A stretch of 64,000 nucleotides of DNA from Streptomyces sp. R28 (GTDB lineage: Bacteria > Actinomycetota > Actinomycetes > Streptomycetales > Streptomycetaceae), in the NCBI RefSeq assembly GCF_041052385.1, contig NZ_CP163439.1:1656001-1720000 (forward strand), read 5' to 3'. Positions 24,664 through 33,628 of this stretch are shown here, in pieces (position 1 is the first letter of the stretch; each line of letters begins with the position of its first letter). The position numbers were made by a program, and so were the translations under genes. The notes under the pieces were generated by a model that was given only the letters and a program-made list of their open reading frames with translations, was not told the origin of the DNA and searched no databases.

Positions 24664-24981
24664 GAGGAGAGCGGCAGCGTTTCAAGATCATGGCCATACA
24701 CCCAGCCCGACCTCGTGGCCGCCATCAGGCAGACGCAGGACCGGCAGCCCGCCACCGAGCGAACCGGCTCACAGCCCGCGTCGGCCTCCTCCGTCCAGCG
24801 ACGGCTGGAGACCGCGCTCGCGCGAATCAAGCTGCCGCGAGCGGAGAACAGCGACCTCGCCAGGCGTCTGGAGACCACATACGGAGAGATCAGCAGGCTC
24901 CGTGGCGCATCTCCCCGAGATGGTCATGCCCCGAAGAACGGACAGCAGACGGTGACCGCTTCGGAAGGCACCACCACCTGA
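24664..24981 (+). pseudogene. DUF6262-like remnant of a recombinase-associated gene
   Basis: The reading frame encodes VSRSWPYTQPDLVAAIRQTQ followed by a basic Ala/Ser linker and a coiled-coil helix (QRRLETALARIKLPRAENSDLARRLETTYGEISRLR). This pattern resembles the C-terminal half of DUF6262 proteins, the small partner encoded with Tn554-type tyrosine recombinase pairs. The N-terminal half and the recombinase genes are absent, and no credible start codon precedes the conserved part. It is best read as a relic of a lost integrative element. Assignment is by pattern only. Confidence 0.5.
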
Positions 24982-25083
24982 CGCGGCAGCACGATCACCG
25001 AATACGTCAGTGGGAGGGCGGTGCGGTGCAGGCGCGGGATAGACGAGCAGCGGTACCGGGGAGGTCGCTGCAACCCCGACGCT

Positions 25084-25494
25084 TCAGCCGCGGCGCCACC
25101 GCTCGATGCGCTTCTCCCAGGCCCGATCGTCCGTGGTCTCCAGGAAGCCGCGGTGGTTGATGAGCAGGTACACCTCGTCGGCCGATGCATTGGTGGTGGT
25201 GAGGATGAGGGGTTGGCCGGCGTTCAGCAGGCCGCCGAGGAAGCGGCCGTAGAGGTGGGTGAAGCGGGTTTCTGCCGCGGTGATGTCCGCGCGGGTGAGG
25301 GTGAGGTCGCCGTTGTCGGACCAGTCGGTGAGGACGAGCAGGTCGGGGTGCAGGATGATCCGGCCGCGGCGCTGGAAGAGAGTCTTTTGGCTGACGCCGG
25401 CGGCGATCTTCGCCGCTGCTCGCTTCTCGCTCAACTCGTGGGCGGTGGCGCCGATGTAGTCGGCCTCGGCGAGCGGTGCGCCGATCTCGTTCAT
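25084..25494 (-). CDS. Hypothetical protein
   Basis: 136 residues, ATG at 25494 behind a strong CCGGAGGATC ribosome-binding site. The sequence has a mixed alpha/beta look with ILHPDLLVLTDWSDNGDLTLTRADITAAETRFTHLYGRFLGGLLNAGQPLILTT, suggestive of a small barrel, and a basic end (WEKRIERWRRG). No family was recognised. It lies 59 bases downstream of the broken carboxylesterase gene on the same strand, so the two were probably an operon, controlled by the divergent TetR. Confidence 0.75.
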   Translation of the reverse strand: MNEIGAPLAEADYIGATAHELSEKRAAAKIAAGVSQKTLFQRRGRIILHPDLLVLTDWSDNGDLTLTRADITAAETRFTHLYGRFLGGLLNAGQPLILTTTNASADEVYLLINHRGFLETTDDRAWEKRIERWRRG

Positions 25495-25553
25495 GGGGAT
25501 CCTCCGGAGGGGTTCGTTCGTACGGTCCGCGGGAGATGTGCGGCTCACGGGCG

Positions 25554-27127
25554 TCAGGAGTTGCGCGACCAGAAGGCGCAGCGGTGTTCGGCCGCCGCGT
25601 CCACGCCGGAGAACGTGTTCCGAGCCAGCTGCTGGGTGTACGGGAAGGGCGGCCAGCCGTCGCCGGGCGTGCCGGTCCTGGCGAACGTCGTCCACGCGGC
25701 GATCATGCGTCGGGAGAGGGCGGACTGCCCTTCGTCGAGGCGGAGGTCGCCCATGCCGAACAGGTAGGGCAGCTCCGCGCTGTGGTAGGCGCCCAGCGGG
25801 AAGTCGGGGCGGAGGTCGGGTGCGGGTGGGCGGCGGTCGGCGAACTCGTAGCTGTAGACCGGCACATGCCTGGCCAGCAGCCGGTCGGCGGCCAGCGTGG
25901 GGCACACCCAGCTGCGGTCGGTGCCGACCTTGGCCCAGGCCAGTGCGGGCGTGGCACCGGGCGGGTACACGCGGGCGATGCGGGCCGCTTGCCGCCGGCC
26001 GTAGGTCTCGGTCAGCAGGCGGCGGTAGTCCGCTGCCGTCATCGGCGCGTCCAGCGTGAACAGGGCGGCAAACAGCCGGTGTTCATCACGGGTGTTGCCC
26101 TGCAGGACGGGCACGCGGTGGACGTTGCCGGCGGCGAGCGCGCGGGCCGGCGAGCGGGGCAGGACACTCGTCCCGTAGGCGGGCTGGTGGAAGCGCCCGT
26201 TGAGGGACAACACGTCCTTGACGGGCTTGGCGCGCAGGCACTGCAGGCTGCGGCAGCCCAGAGCGCCGCGGCCCTTGGCGGCCAGCTCGTCCTGGCGGGC
26301 GAAATAGGTGGCGGCGGGGTCGCCGGGCGCGAGCGTGTTCTTGGGCCAGTTCTGCCGGCAGGAGCCGCTTTGAATGACCGCGCGGTGGAAGAGTCCGGCG
26401 GCCTTGGGCGAGGCGAGCTGGGCGCACACGCTCGCGCCTCCGGAGGACTCGCCCATGAGCGTGACATTGCCGGGATCCCCGCCGAACGCGGCAGCGTTGT
26501 CCCGTACCCAGCGCAGCGCCGCCTGCTGGTCCTGCAGGCCGAAGGCACCGGAGTCAGGCAGGTCCGGATGGGCGAAGAAGCCCAGGGCGCCCAGGCGCGA
26601 GTTGACCGTCACGACCGTGACGTCGCCCTGCCGGGCCATCCGGGTGGCGTCGTACTGATCCCCGGAGCCCGAGCTGAAGGCCCCGCCGTGTAACCAGACC
26701 ACGACCGGCCGCGAGGCCGGCGGTCCGTTCCATCAGCGGGCGTGGTGACGTTGAGGTACAGGCAGTCCTCCGCGGAGTCCGCCACCTCGGGCTGCGCGCA
26801 GGCCGGTCCGGGCTCGACCGCCGTCCGCGTGCCGGTCCAGGTGGGTGGCGCGGCCGGGGGTTGCCAGCGCCGCGGGCCGACCGGAGGCGCCGCGTAGGGG
26901 ATGCCTTGATAGGTGGTGACGCCGTCGGCGGTTAACCCCTCCAGGCGGCCCTGGCGAGTACGGGCGGTGTCCGACCGGGCCTCGGGGTGCTGACCGCGGG
27001 CAGGCTGACTGTGCGGGTGCTGCCCGGCCGTCGCCGGCGAGGTCTGCACCGCATCCGATGTGCCCATCACCGCCACGAGGAGGGCCGCGCCCAGTGCGGC
27101 GCGGGCAGTGGAGCGTCGCTTTGGCAT
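25554..27127 (-). pseudogene. Type-B carboxylesterase, frameshifted
   Basis: Two frames together make one secreted alpha/beta-hydrolase of about 524 residues, the normal family length. Positions 27127 to about 26725 encode a signal peptide and the family start (GRLEGLTADGVTTYQGIPYAAPPVG, then AEDCLYLNVTTPADGTDR). The second frame, from about 26715 to 25554, gives VVVWLHGGAFSSGSG (oxyanion hole), the nucleophile motif GESSGG, and a late catalytic His region (LGAYHSAELPYLFG). The break needs one missing G in the GG of the Asp-Arg-Pro segment near 26711-26725. Either the gene is dead or this is a sequencing error. Confidence 0.85.
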
Positions 27128-27182
27128 GGTCCGGCCCTCTCCCTCTTGCCGCTGCAGTGTGCAGGCGGCCCATCACTTTTTA

Positions 27183-27198
27183 CAATACGTTCGTATTG
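27183..27198. promoter_or_regulatory. TetR-type operator palindrome
   Basis: CAATACGTTCGTATTG has perfect 7-base arms (CAATACG/CGTATTG) with a 2-base spacer, in the AT-richer gap between the carboxylesterase and the TetR gene. Both promoters would overlap it. Confidence 0.75.
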
Positions 27199-27250
27199 CC
27201 ACAACGACATTAGGCTGATCCGCCCAGGAGGGCAAGCACGAGGAAGAGAG

Positions 27251-27856
27251 GTGCCCGTCGACGTGCCGCGACAGGTAGACCACAAGGCCCGCCGGGACCA
27301 GATCGCCGAGGCGCTGCTCGACATCGTCGCCGAGCATGGTCTGGAAGCGATCTCCGTGCGGGCCGTGGCGGCGCAGGCGGGCGTCTCGGCCGGGCGCATC
27401 CAGCACTACTTCGCCAACAAGGACGAACTGCTCGCCTACGCGATCGAGTACCAGGACTGGCTGGTCCAGCAGCGATGGAACGAGCAGGCATGGCCCGAGG
27501 GCGAGCCCACCCCTCGGGAGGCGCTGCGCTGGGTGCTGCTGGAGACGATCCCCGGGGACGACCGGCGTCGCCGCGAGTGGCTCGTCGGCGTCGCGTACCT
27601 CATCCGCATGCTTGCGAACCCCAAGCTGCGAGCCCTCTACGTCGACGGGTTGCCCCGCCTCTACCGGCTCCTCGCCGACCTCGTCCGCATGGCTCAGGAA
27701 GCCGGCGACATCGCGCCGGACCGCGACCCCGAGGTGGAAGCGGAACTGCTCTTCGGCATCGCCGACTCGCAGGGTCCACCCGTCGTCCTGGGCCTGCGTA
27801 CCCCCGAACAAGCCGCCGCTGCCATCGACTATTACCTTGACCATCTATTCCGGTAA
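27251..27856 (+). CDS. TetR family transcriptional regulator
   Basis: 201 residues from GTG 27251 (AGGAAGAGAG upstream; GTG 27263 also possible). The HTH is RRDQIAEALLDIVAEHGLEAISVRAVAAQAGVSAGRIQHYFANKDELLAYAI. The C-terminal half resembles the BetI-like TetR_C_6 type (LRALYVDGLPRLYRLLADLVRMAQEAGDIAPDRDPEVEAELLFGIADS). Divergent from the carboxylesterase gene with a palindrome between, so it probably represses that gene and itself. Confidence 0.92.
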   Translation: MPVDVPRQVDHKARRDQIAEALLDIVAEHGLEAISVRAVAAQAGVSAGRIQHYFANKDELLAYAIEYQDWLVQQRWNEQAWPEGEPTPREALRWVLLETIPGDDRRRREWLVGVAYLIRMLANPKLRALYVDGLPRLYRLLADLVRMAQEAGDIAPDRDPEVEAELLFGIADSQGPPVVLGLRTPEQAAAAIDYYLDHLFR

Positions 27857-28178
27857 CCGCCGACGGCGGGGCATCGGCTGACCAGAACTTCGCCGTGTGA
27901 CGTCCAGGTCGGTGACCTCGCGCTATGGCCTTTCCTAGGGAGATCGTCCAAGGTGGGGGCGCTGAGCGAGCTCCGACCAGGTGACATTTCCGCCGGTCAG
28001 CGACGCTGCGAGTGGGATGCGTTGCCCTTCGGGCAGTGGCTCAGGTGTCCTTTGCCATTCAGTCGAGGAGCGGGAACGGGGACCACGTCGCTCCGTTCGT
28101 GAAGGCGGTGGACACGGTTTGCGGCCCGGCCCGGGCGGCGGGGTCGGGCGGGGTCGGTCTGGCGATAGCGTGATCCTC
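27857..28178. other. Gap without a recognisable gene
   Basis: About 320 bases between the TetR and phosphotransferase genes. No convincing reading frame, hairpin or repeat was found. Confidence 0.5.
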
Positions 28179-28979
28179 ATGACGGCTGAAGACGAGGCGC
28201 TGGTCGGCGGCATGGCGAACGCCGGGGCGGTCTTCCGCCGAGGGGAGTTGGTGGAGCGACCGGCACCGCGCAACGCGCGCGCCCTGCATGCCTGTCTCCT
28301 TGCACTGAAGGAGCACGGCTTCGACGCGGCGCCGGCCCCTGTCGGTCTCACCGCGGATGGCCGTGAGCAGCTGACTTTCATCCCTGGCGACGTGGCTCTG
28401 CCGCCGTTCCCGGACTGGGCGATGACGAGTTCTGCCCTCGAATCGGTGGGGAGCCTGCTGCGGCGTCTGCATGAGACCAGCGCGGCCGTCGCGGTCGACA
28501 CCCGTGCCGAGTGGCCCCCGGACCTCGCCGACCCTGAGGGGGGAACGATGTTGTGCCACAACGATGTGTGCCCGGAGAACGTCGTCTTCCGCGACGGTCG
28601 TGCCGCGGCCCTGATCGATTTCGACTTGGCGGCCCCGGGCCGTGCCCTCTGGGACATCGCCATGACCGCCCGCTATTGGGTGCCCATGCTTGATCCCGAG
28701 TCCGCGGCCGCTCTCTACCCGCCCGGGCTGGATGCGGCCGCCCGGCTGCGGATTCTTGCCGACGGCTACGGCCTCTCGGCGGGGGACCGCGCCGAGTTGC
28801 CCGGCGTCATCGGGCAGGCCACGGAGGTCTGCCGGGCCTTCGTCACCCGCCGCGTGGCCGGCGGAGACCCCGTCTATCTCCAGGCGTTGGCCGAGCGTGG
28901 TGGATGGGAACGCTGGGACCGCATGCAGACCTGGCTGGTGGACCACCGCCAGACGTTCACGGCTGCCCTGCTGAACTGA
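28179..28979 (+). CDS. Aminoglycoside phosphotransferase-fold protein
   Basis: 266 residues. APH-family kinase motifs are present: the Brenner loop MLCHNDVCPENVVF (catalytic Asp and Asn) near residue 128 and the metal motif ALIDFDLAAPGRALWDIAM near residue 148. The N-lobe is short and its ATP lysine is not obvious. The family includes antibiotic, choline and homoserine kinases; nothing here specifies the substrate. Start at ATG 28179; a GTG at 28170 is also in frame. Confidence 0.88.
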   Translation: MTAEDEALVGGMANAGAVFRRGELVERPAPRNARALHACLLALKEHGFDAAPAPVGLTADGREQLTFIPGDVALPPFPDWAMTSSALESVGSLLRRLHETSAAVAVDTRAEWPPDLADPEGGTMLCHNDVCPENVVFRDGRAAALIDFDLAAPGRALWDIAMTARYWVPMLDPESAAALYPPGLDAAARLRILADGYGLSAGDRAELPGVIGQATEVCRAFVTRRVAGGDPVYLQALAERGGWERWDRMQTWLVDHRQTFTAALLN

Positions 28980-29154
28980 GGCCGAAGACGCGGGTGCTGT
29001 CTGGCGGCCCTATCCCCCGGCCGACGCTCACTGACCTTGGGGGAGGAAGCTGCTGGAGGACCAGTGACGGATCTGCCGACCGCCGCCGGGGGAAGGACTG
29101 CCAAGAGGTGCGCGAGACCGTCCCGCTCGCCATCATCGCCCGGTAGGCCACACA

Positions 29155-29194
29155 GCGCAGAGCCTCCACCCAGAACTGAGCGGAGGCTCTGCGC
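29155..29194. terminator. Bidirectional hairpin terminator
   Basis: GCGCAGAGCCTCC (29155-29167) and GGAGGCTCTGCGC (29182-29194) form a perfect 13-base stem between the phosphotransferase gene and the convergent small secreted protein. Confidence 0.85.
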
Positions 29195-29215
29195 ATCGAC
29201 TGCGAGGTGGAGAGG

Positions 29216-29499
29216 TCAGGCCCCGGTCACGGGGGCAGCAACGCATGCGGTGTAGAAATCTTTGACGCCGAAGCCCGACTGCTTCCACGGTGCAACGCAG
29301 TAAACGGCGACGGCGGCCACAGGGGCACTTACGGCGCCCACGAGCTGGTTGAGCTGCCCGTCGGCGGGCGCGGCAAGTCCTGGCCGAATCCGCTTGGCGC
29401 GGCATCGACCGGCTCCAGGGCCGCGGTGGCTGTGCTTGAGCCACAGACGATCGCGGCGCCCACCAGTAACGCAATAACTCCCAGCTTTGTCCCACGCAT
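29216..29499 (-). pseudogene. Small secreted protein, apparently frameshifted
   Basis: From ATG 29499 (GGAG upstream) one frame gives a clean signal peptide, MRGTKLGVIALLVGAAIVCG then STATA, and continues to a stop at 29329. A second frame carries a protein-like C-terminus (PADGQLNQLVGAVSAPVAAVAVYCVAPWKQSGFGVKDFYTACVAAPVTGA) that ends right before the terminator hairpin. Joining the two gives a ~90-residue secreted peptide with two cysteines. The shift lies between about 29345 and 29420. The family is not recognised, so the frameshift interpretation is an inference. Confidence 0.5.
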
Positions 29500-29751
29500 C
29501 AAGTTGCTCCATCCATCCATGTCGGCACCGGAACCGGGCGCCGCTCAGGAGAGCGGTCACCATTGGGCCTTGGTCACGCCACGAGCAGCCTGCTCAGCAC
29601 TGCGCCGTCACTGAGGCTTCGATGGCACGAGGGCAAAGTTCGCGGTCCGATTCGCCTGTGGTCGCATGTGATCCGGTCCACCGAGGACGGTTGCCCGAAG
29701 CGCCGGAAAACCGGTGGAGCCGTCGGAGCATGTGTCCGTACCGTCCCTGGG

Positions 29752-30660
29752 GTGACCTACCTGAGTCCCCTGGGATATCTGCTGGGCATCGAGGGCGCCG
29801 CTCTGCTGCGCGGCTTCCGGGAGGGAAGCGCCGACCGGGCGTTCGTCGAGGCCCGGATCGCCGAGATCCGGGCCCTGCTGGACACGCCCGCCCTTGCGCA
29901 TGCCGAGGGCGTGACGGCGAGTGAGGGCACGATCAGCACGGCCGACGTCTACCGGTCCTGGGCGCCGCACTACGACGCTCCCGGCAACCAGATGATCGAC
30001 ATCGAGCAGCCCGTCGTCCGGCGCATCCTGGACGGCCTGCCCGTCGGCACGGCGCTGGACGCCGCCTGCGGAACCGGCCGTCACACCGCCTACCTGCATG
30101 AACTCGGGCACCACGTGATCGGCATCGACGCGTCACAGGGAATGCTTGCCCAGGCTCGCAAGCGTCTGCCGGATGTCGACTTCCACGAGGCCGACCTGCA
30201 CCGGCTGCCGGTTCCCGACAATACGGTCGACACCATCGTCTGCGCGCTCGCCCTGACCCACGTCCCCGACTTGGCCCCCGTTCTGGCCGAGTTCGCGCGC
30301 GTCCTACGTCCCGGCGGACACCTCGTGGTCTCGGACGCCCACCTGCTGGTGTCCTACCTCAGGCCGACCCTGCCGCGCCGTCCCGGCCCGGACGGCCACC
30401 CGTCCCTTCTCGCCGAGTACCACCGCCCGCTCAGTGGCTACCTCGCCGCAGCCCTCCCGCTCGGGTTCCAGGTCCGGCACTGCGAGGAACCTCGCCGCCC
30501 GCGCCACGACCTCGCCCCGGACACCGCCCCGGACCCGCTCCCCACATGCGTGTCCTGGGACCTGCTGCACTGGTGTCCGGAAGCATCGGCTGCGGCCCTG
30601 GACGATTCCCCTATCGCGGTCATCTGGCACTTCCAACTCGAAGGCACCGCGAAGAACTAA
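29752..30660 (+). CDS. SAM-dependent methyltransferase, class I
   Basis: 302 residues from the GTG at 29752, preceded by CCCTGGG. After an N-terminal ~75-residue region comes VYRSWAPHYDAPGN, then the SAM-binding motif I TALDAACGTGRHTAYLHELGHHVIGID, the acidic strand end, FHEADLHRLPVPDNTVDTIVCALALTHVPD, and the post-motif VLRPGGHLVVSDAHL. This is the Methyltransf_11/25 layout. Substrate unknown. It is followed by gene fragments rather than an operon partner. Confidence 0.9.
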   Translation: MTYLSPLGYLLGIEGAALLRGFREGSADRAFVEARIAEIRALLDTPALAHAEGVTASEGTISTADVYRSWAPHYDAPGNQMIDIEQPVVRRILDGLPVGTALDAACGTGRHTAYLHELGHHVIGIDASQGMLAQARKRLPDVDFHEADLHRLPVPDNTVDTIVCALALTHVPDLAPVLAEFARVLRPGGHLVVSDAHLLVSYLRPTLPRRPGPDGHPSLLAEYHRPLSGYLAAALPLGFQVRHCEEPRRPRHDLAPDTAPDPLPTCVSWDLLHWCPEASAAALDDSPIAVIWHFQLEGTAKN

Positions 30661-30852
30661 GCATCGATCCGCACAGTCCTGTCGGCGGTCGCGTTCAAGT
30701 CCGGCACCCTGCGTCTGGTTTTCGACACAGGCCACCACCTGACCTGCTCGTCCGATCGGGCCTACGAAGTGTGGCAGGTCACGGGCCCGGCGGGGTGGCG
30801 CTTCGTGTCGCTGCCCGGGGGCGATCCCGCAGTCTGGTCCGACCGACCGATA
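30661..30852 (+). pseudogene. DUF6188-like fragment
   Basis: Directly after the methyltransferase stop, in the same frame, the DNA encodes AFKSGTLRLVFDTGHHLTC..., then YEVWQVTGPAGWRFVSLPGGDPAVW. This resembles the C-terminal part of DUF6188 proteins. No start codon or N-terminal half is present. It is a truncated gene end, followed at once by a fragment of an unrelated hydrolase. Confidence 0.5.
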
Positions 30853-30886
30853 CGGGGACGGAGTACCGGCTCGCGCAGTCCGAGCC

Positions 30887-31318
30887 CTTCTCGACACCGG
30901 TGCCGTCGACCGCGTCCGCCTGGCGCGCTCCTCCCGCCGGGCACTGGTGAACGCACAGGCCGACGGCTGGACCTGCGTCATCGTCACCAACGGCCGCACC
31001 ATCCAACAGGAAACGAAGATCCGCAACCCCGGACTCGACCGACTCGTCCAGGGCTGGGTCGTCTCCGAAGCCGTCGGTCACAAGAAGCCCGAACCGGAGA
31101 TCTTCCAAGCGGCAGCCGCAGCCGTCGGCCTCCCCCTCCCCGGCGCGTGGGTCATCGGCGATTCACCGCACGCCGACATCGCCGGTGCCGACGCGCTCGG
31201 ACTTCGCAGCGTGTGGGTGACGGACGGACGGCCCTGGACGCAGGGCTCCTACGAGCCCACTCACACGGCTCCCGACGTCGCCTCCGCGATCAACCACGCC
31301 ATCGGTACGCGGCCATAG
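30887..31318 (+). pseudogene. HAD-superfamily hydrolase, C-terminal fragment
   Basis: The frame contains HAD motif II (CVIVTNG), motif III Lys (GHKKPEPEIFQAAAAAVG) and motif IV (GDSPHADIAGADALGLRSVWV). Motif I (DxD, the nucleophile) and the cap domain are missing, so the product cannot be an active phosphatase. A GTG at 30947 could start translation, but the domain would still be incomplete. Confidence 0.75.
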
Positions 31319-31415
31319 GGTGTGCCGCTGATCGAGGTACCCCTCCCCGAAATCGGTCCAGCACCCCCGAATTGGCCTTGGCCGCCCCTCTGCCGCACCG
31401 CCTAACGTCGGCGTC

Positions 31416-32225
31416 ATGCGGATTCGAATCGTCGATGCCTTCACCGACCGCCCCTTCGCCGGCAACCCGGCCGGGGTCCTGCTGCTCGACGCCTTCCCGG
31501 AGGACGACTGGCTCCAGAAGGTGGCCATGGAGGTCAATCACGCCGAGACGGCGTTCGCGCACCGGCTGGACGAGGGCGGAGAGGCCGACTGGGCGCTGCG
31601 GTGGTTCACTCCGGCCGCCGAGGTGGCGATGTGCGGGCACGCCACGCTGGCCACGGCCCACGTACTGCACAGCACCGGCGCCCACGAAGGGCCCGTGCGG
31701 TTCGCCACCCGCAGTGGCGTCCTCGTCGCCACGCCCCGCGACGACGGCTCCCTCACGCTCGACTTCCCGACCGCTCCGCTCACACCGGTCGAGGTCCCGG
31801 ACGGAGTCGCGCAGGCCCTCGGCGCCGAGCCGCTCGTCGCCTTCGACACCGGTCCGAACATCGGCGACCTGCTCATCGAGCTCGCCGACGAGAAGACGGT
31901 CCACGCCCTGACCCCCGACCACAAGGCCCTCGGCGCCTACTCCGAGCGCGGCATCATCGCCACCGCACGCGCCGAGGACCCCACCCGGGGCTACGACTTC
32001 GTCTCCCGCTGCTTCTTCCCGAACTTCGGCATCGACGAGGACCCGGTCACCGGCAGCGCCCACACGGCCCTCGCCCCCTTCTGGTCCGAGCGCCTCGGCC
32101 GGGCCGAACTCACCGGCCTGCAGGCCTCCCCGCGCTCCGGCCGTGTCCGCACCGAGCTGCGCGGCGACCGCACTCTGCTGAGCGGCCGCGCGGTGACCGT
32201 CATCGAGGGGGAGTTGATCGCCTAG
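31416..32225 (+). CDS. PhzF family epimerase/isomerase
   Basis: 269 residues, full length. PhzF family features: IVDAFTDRPFAGNPAGVLLLD at the N-terminus, NHAETAFAH with the conserved Glu (active-site position) near residue 46, FTPAAEVAMCGHATLATAHVL, and the second-half FFPNFGIDEDPVTGSAHTALAPFW. Members are diaminopimelate-epimerase-fold isomerases; the substrate is unknown and no phenazine genes are present. A strong bidirectional terminator follows. Confidence 0.92.
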   Translation: MRIRIVDAFTDRPFAGNPAGVLLLDAFPEDDWLQKVAMEVNHAETAFAHRLDEGGEADWALRWFTPAAEVAMCGHATLATAHVLHSTGAHEGPVRFATRSGVLVATPRDDGSLTLDFPTAPLTPVEVPDGVAQALGAEPLVAFDTGPNIGDLLIELADEKTVHALTPDHKALGAYSERGIIATARAEDPTRGYDFVSRCFFPNFGIDEDPVTGSAHTALAPFWSERLGRAELTGLQASPRSGRVRTELRGDRTLLSGRAVTVIEGELIA

Positions 32226-32254
32226 CTCCGGTCCGGCCGGGGGGGGGACGCCAA

Positions 32255-32285
32255 AGGGGGCGTACGAAACCGTCGTACGCCCCCT
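32255..32285. terminator. Bidirectional hairpin terminator
   Basis: AGGGGGCGTACGA (32255-32267) and TCGTACGCCCCCT (32273-32285) form a perfect 13-base stem with a 5-base loop between convergent genes. Confidence 0.92.
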
Positions 32286-32294
32286 CGGAACGGC

Positions 32295-33095
32295 TCACGC
32301 CGTCGGCAGCCACCCCACCTTCCCGGCCAGCAGCGCATACCCCACAAACGCCCCGATGTCGAGCAGGGAATGCGCCACGACCAGCGGGCCCACCCGACCC
32401 CAGCGCCGGTACAGGTAGACGAACACCACGCCCATCGCCATGTTGCCCAGGAAACCGCCGATGCCCTGGTACAGGTGGTACGAGCCGCGCAGTACGGAAC
32501 TGGCCACCAACGCGGTGCCGGGCGTCCAGCCCAACTGGCCCAGCCGGCGCAGCAGATAGCCGACGACGATGACCTCTTCGAGGATCGCGTTCTGCAGGGC
32601 GGACAGGATCAGCACCGGGTACTTCCACCACACGTCGGGCAGCGCCTCGGGCACCACGGTGAGGTTGAAGCCGAGCCCACGGGCGGCCAGGTAGAAGGCG
32701 ATTCCGGTGCTGCCGATCACCGCCGCGATCGCCGCTCCGCGAGCGAGATCCGGCCCGGGGCGGGTGCGGTCGAAGCCGAGCACGCGCAGGCTCGCTCCCT
32801 CACGCAGCAGGAAGTGCGCGACGAGGGCGACGGGCACCAGCGCGGTGGTGATCCCGAAGAGCTGCCAGGCGAGATCCAGCCAGGGGCGGCCCGGCGCGGC
32901 CGAGGCGTTGAGGGTGGCGGCCTGGTCCTTGAGACCGCCCGGTTTGGTGACCGATCCCACAAAACTGATCAGGGCGGACACACCGCTCGCACCGAGCGAA
33001 AGCCCCAGAACGAGCAGCGTCTCATCACGGAGAATCCGTCGCGAGGGCCGCTCATGCGGAAAAGAATCGGCCACGGGGCCTGCCTCGCCCTGCAC
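32295..33095 (-). CDS. CPBP family intramembrane protease-like protein
   Basis: 266 residues with six to eight membrane segments. The CPBP (Abi/Rce1-type) motifs are NAILEEVIVVGYLLRRLGQ near residue 170, SVLRGSYHLYQGIGGFLGNMAMG, and VAHSLLDIGAF. The usual EExxxR motif reads EEVIVV here, so the Arg is missing, while the Glu pair and His residues remain. The product is an inner-membrane protein, possibly a protease for prenylated or small membrane peptides. GTG start at 33095 behind GGAGGCAGGT. Confidence 0.85.
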   Translation of the reverse strand: MQGEAGPVADSFPHERPSRRILRDETLLVLGLSLGASGVSALISFVGSVTKPGGLKDQAATLNASAAPGRPWLDLAWQLFGITTALVPVALVAHFLLREGASLRVLGFDRTRPGPDLARGAAIAAVIGSTGIAFYLAARGLGFNLTVVPEALPDVWWKYPVLILSALQNAILEEVIVVGYLLRRLGQLGWTPGTALVASSVLRGSYHLYQGIGGFLGNMAMGVVFVYLYRRWGRVGPLVVAHSLLDIGAFVGYALLAGKVGWLPTA

Positions 33096-33175
33096 ACCTG
33101 CCTCCAGTTGAGTAATCCCGCCGCATCCTCATCGCCGCGCCGCTGGGCAGGGCGACAGGGAGGTGCACCACCGTC

Positions 33176-33598
33176 ATGGGACGTCACAGCTTGCCCGATC
33201 AGTATGGGGCGGGCGGCAGCGACCCCCACTGAGGCGACCTCCGCCGAGGCGACCCCCGCCGACGCGCACGCCGCCGTACGGTGGCCGTCGCGACGGGCCT
33301 CGTCCTGGCCGTCGCCGGCGGTACGGCCGCCGCGGTCAAGGGCGGACTGCTCTCCTTCGGCTCCTCCTGCCAGAACGACCCGGTACGGCTGACCCTGGCC
33401 GCCTCCCCCGGCCTGGCTCCCGCCCTCGGAGCGGCGGCGCAGCAGGTCGCCGTCGGCCCCGACGCCGACCGCGAGGAGGCCGACCGCATCGCCGAGGCGA
33501 AGGGCGGCTCGGGCCACGAGGTGACGGACCCGTCCCAGATCCACTCGGTGATCCTGAAGGCGATCGTGGACGCGGGGACACCGGGCAGGCCGGGCTGA
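33176..33598 (+). pseudogene. Remnant of a secreted binding/VWA-type protein, frameshifted and internally deleted
   Basis: ATG 33176 opens MGRHSLPDQYGAGGSDPH and then hits a stop at 33230. A second frame continues RRTVAVATGLVLAVAGGTAAAV (membrane anchor), SCQNDPVRLTLAASPGLAPALGAAAQQ, then jumps straight to a C-terminal end (EEADRIAEAKGGSGHEVTDPSQIHSVILKAIVDAG). The beginning matches, by my recollection, large Streptomyces extracellular substrate-binding/von Willebrand proteins of about 550 or more residues, of which most is missing here. A 15-base repeat (gaggcgaccYccgcc) lies at the frame break. Confidence 0.6.
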
Positions 33599-33628
33599 CG
33601 GGACCTGTCCCGGCAACCGCCTCGGCGG

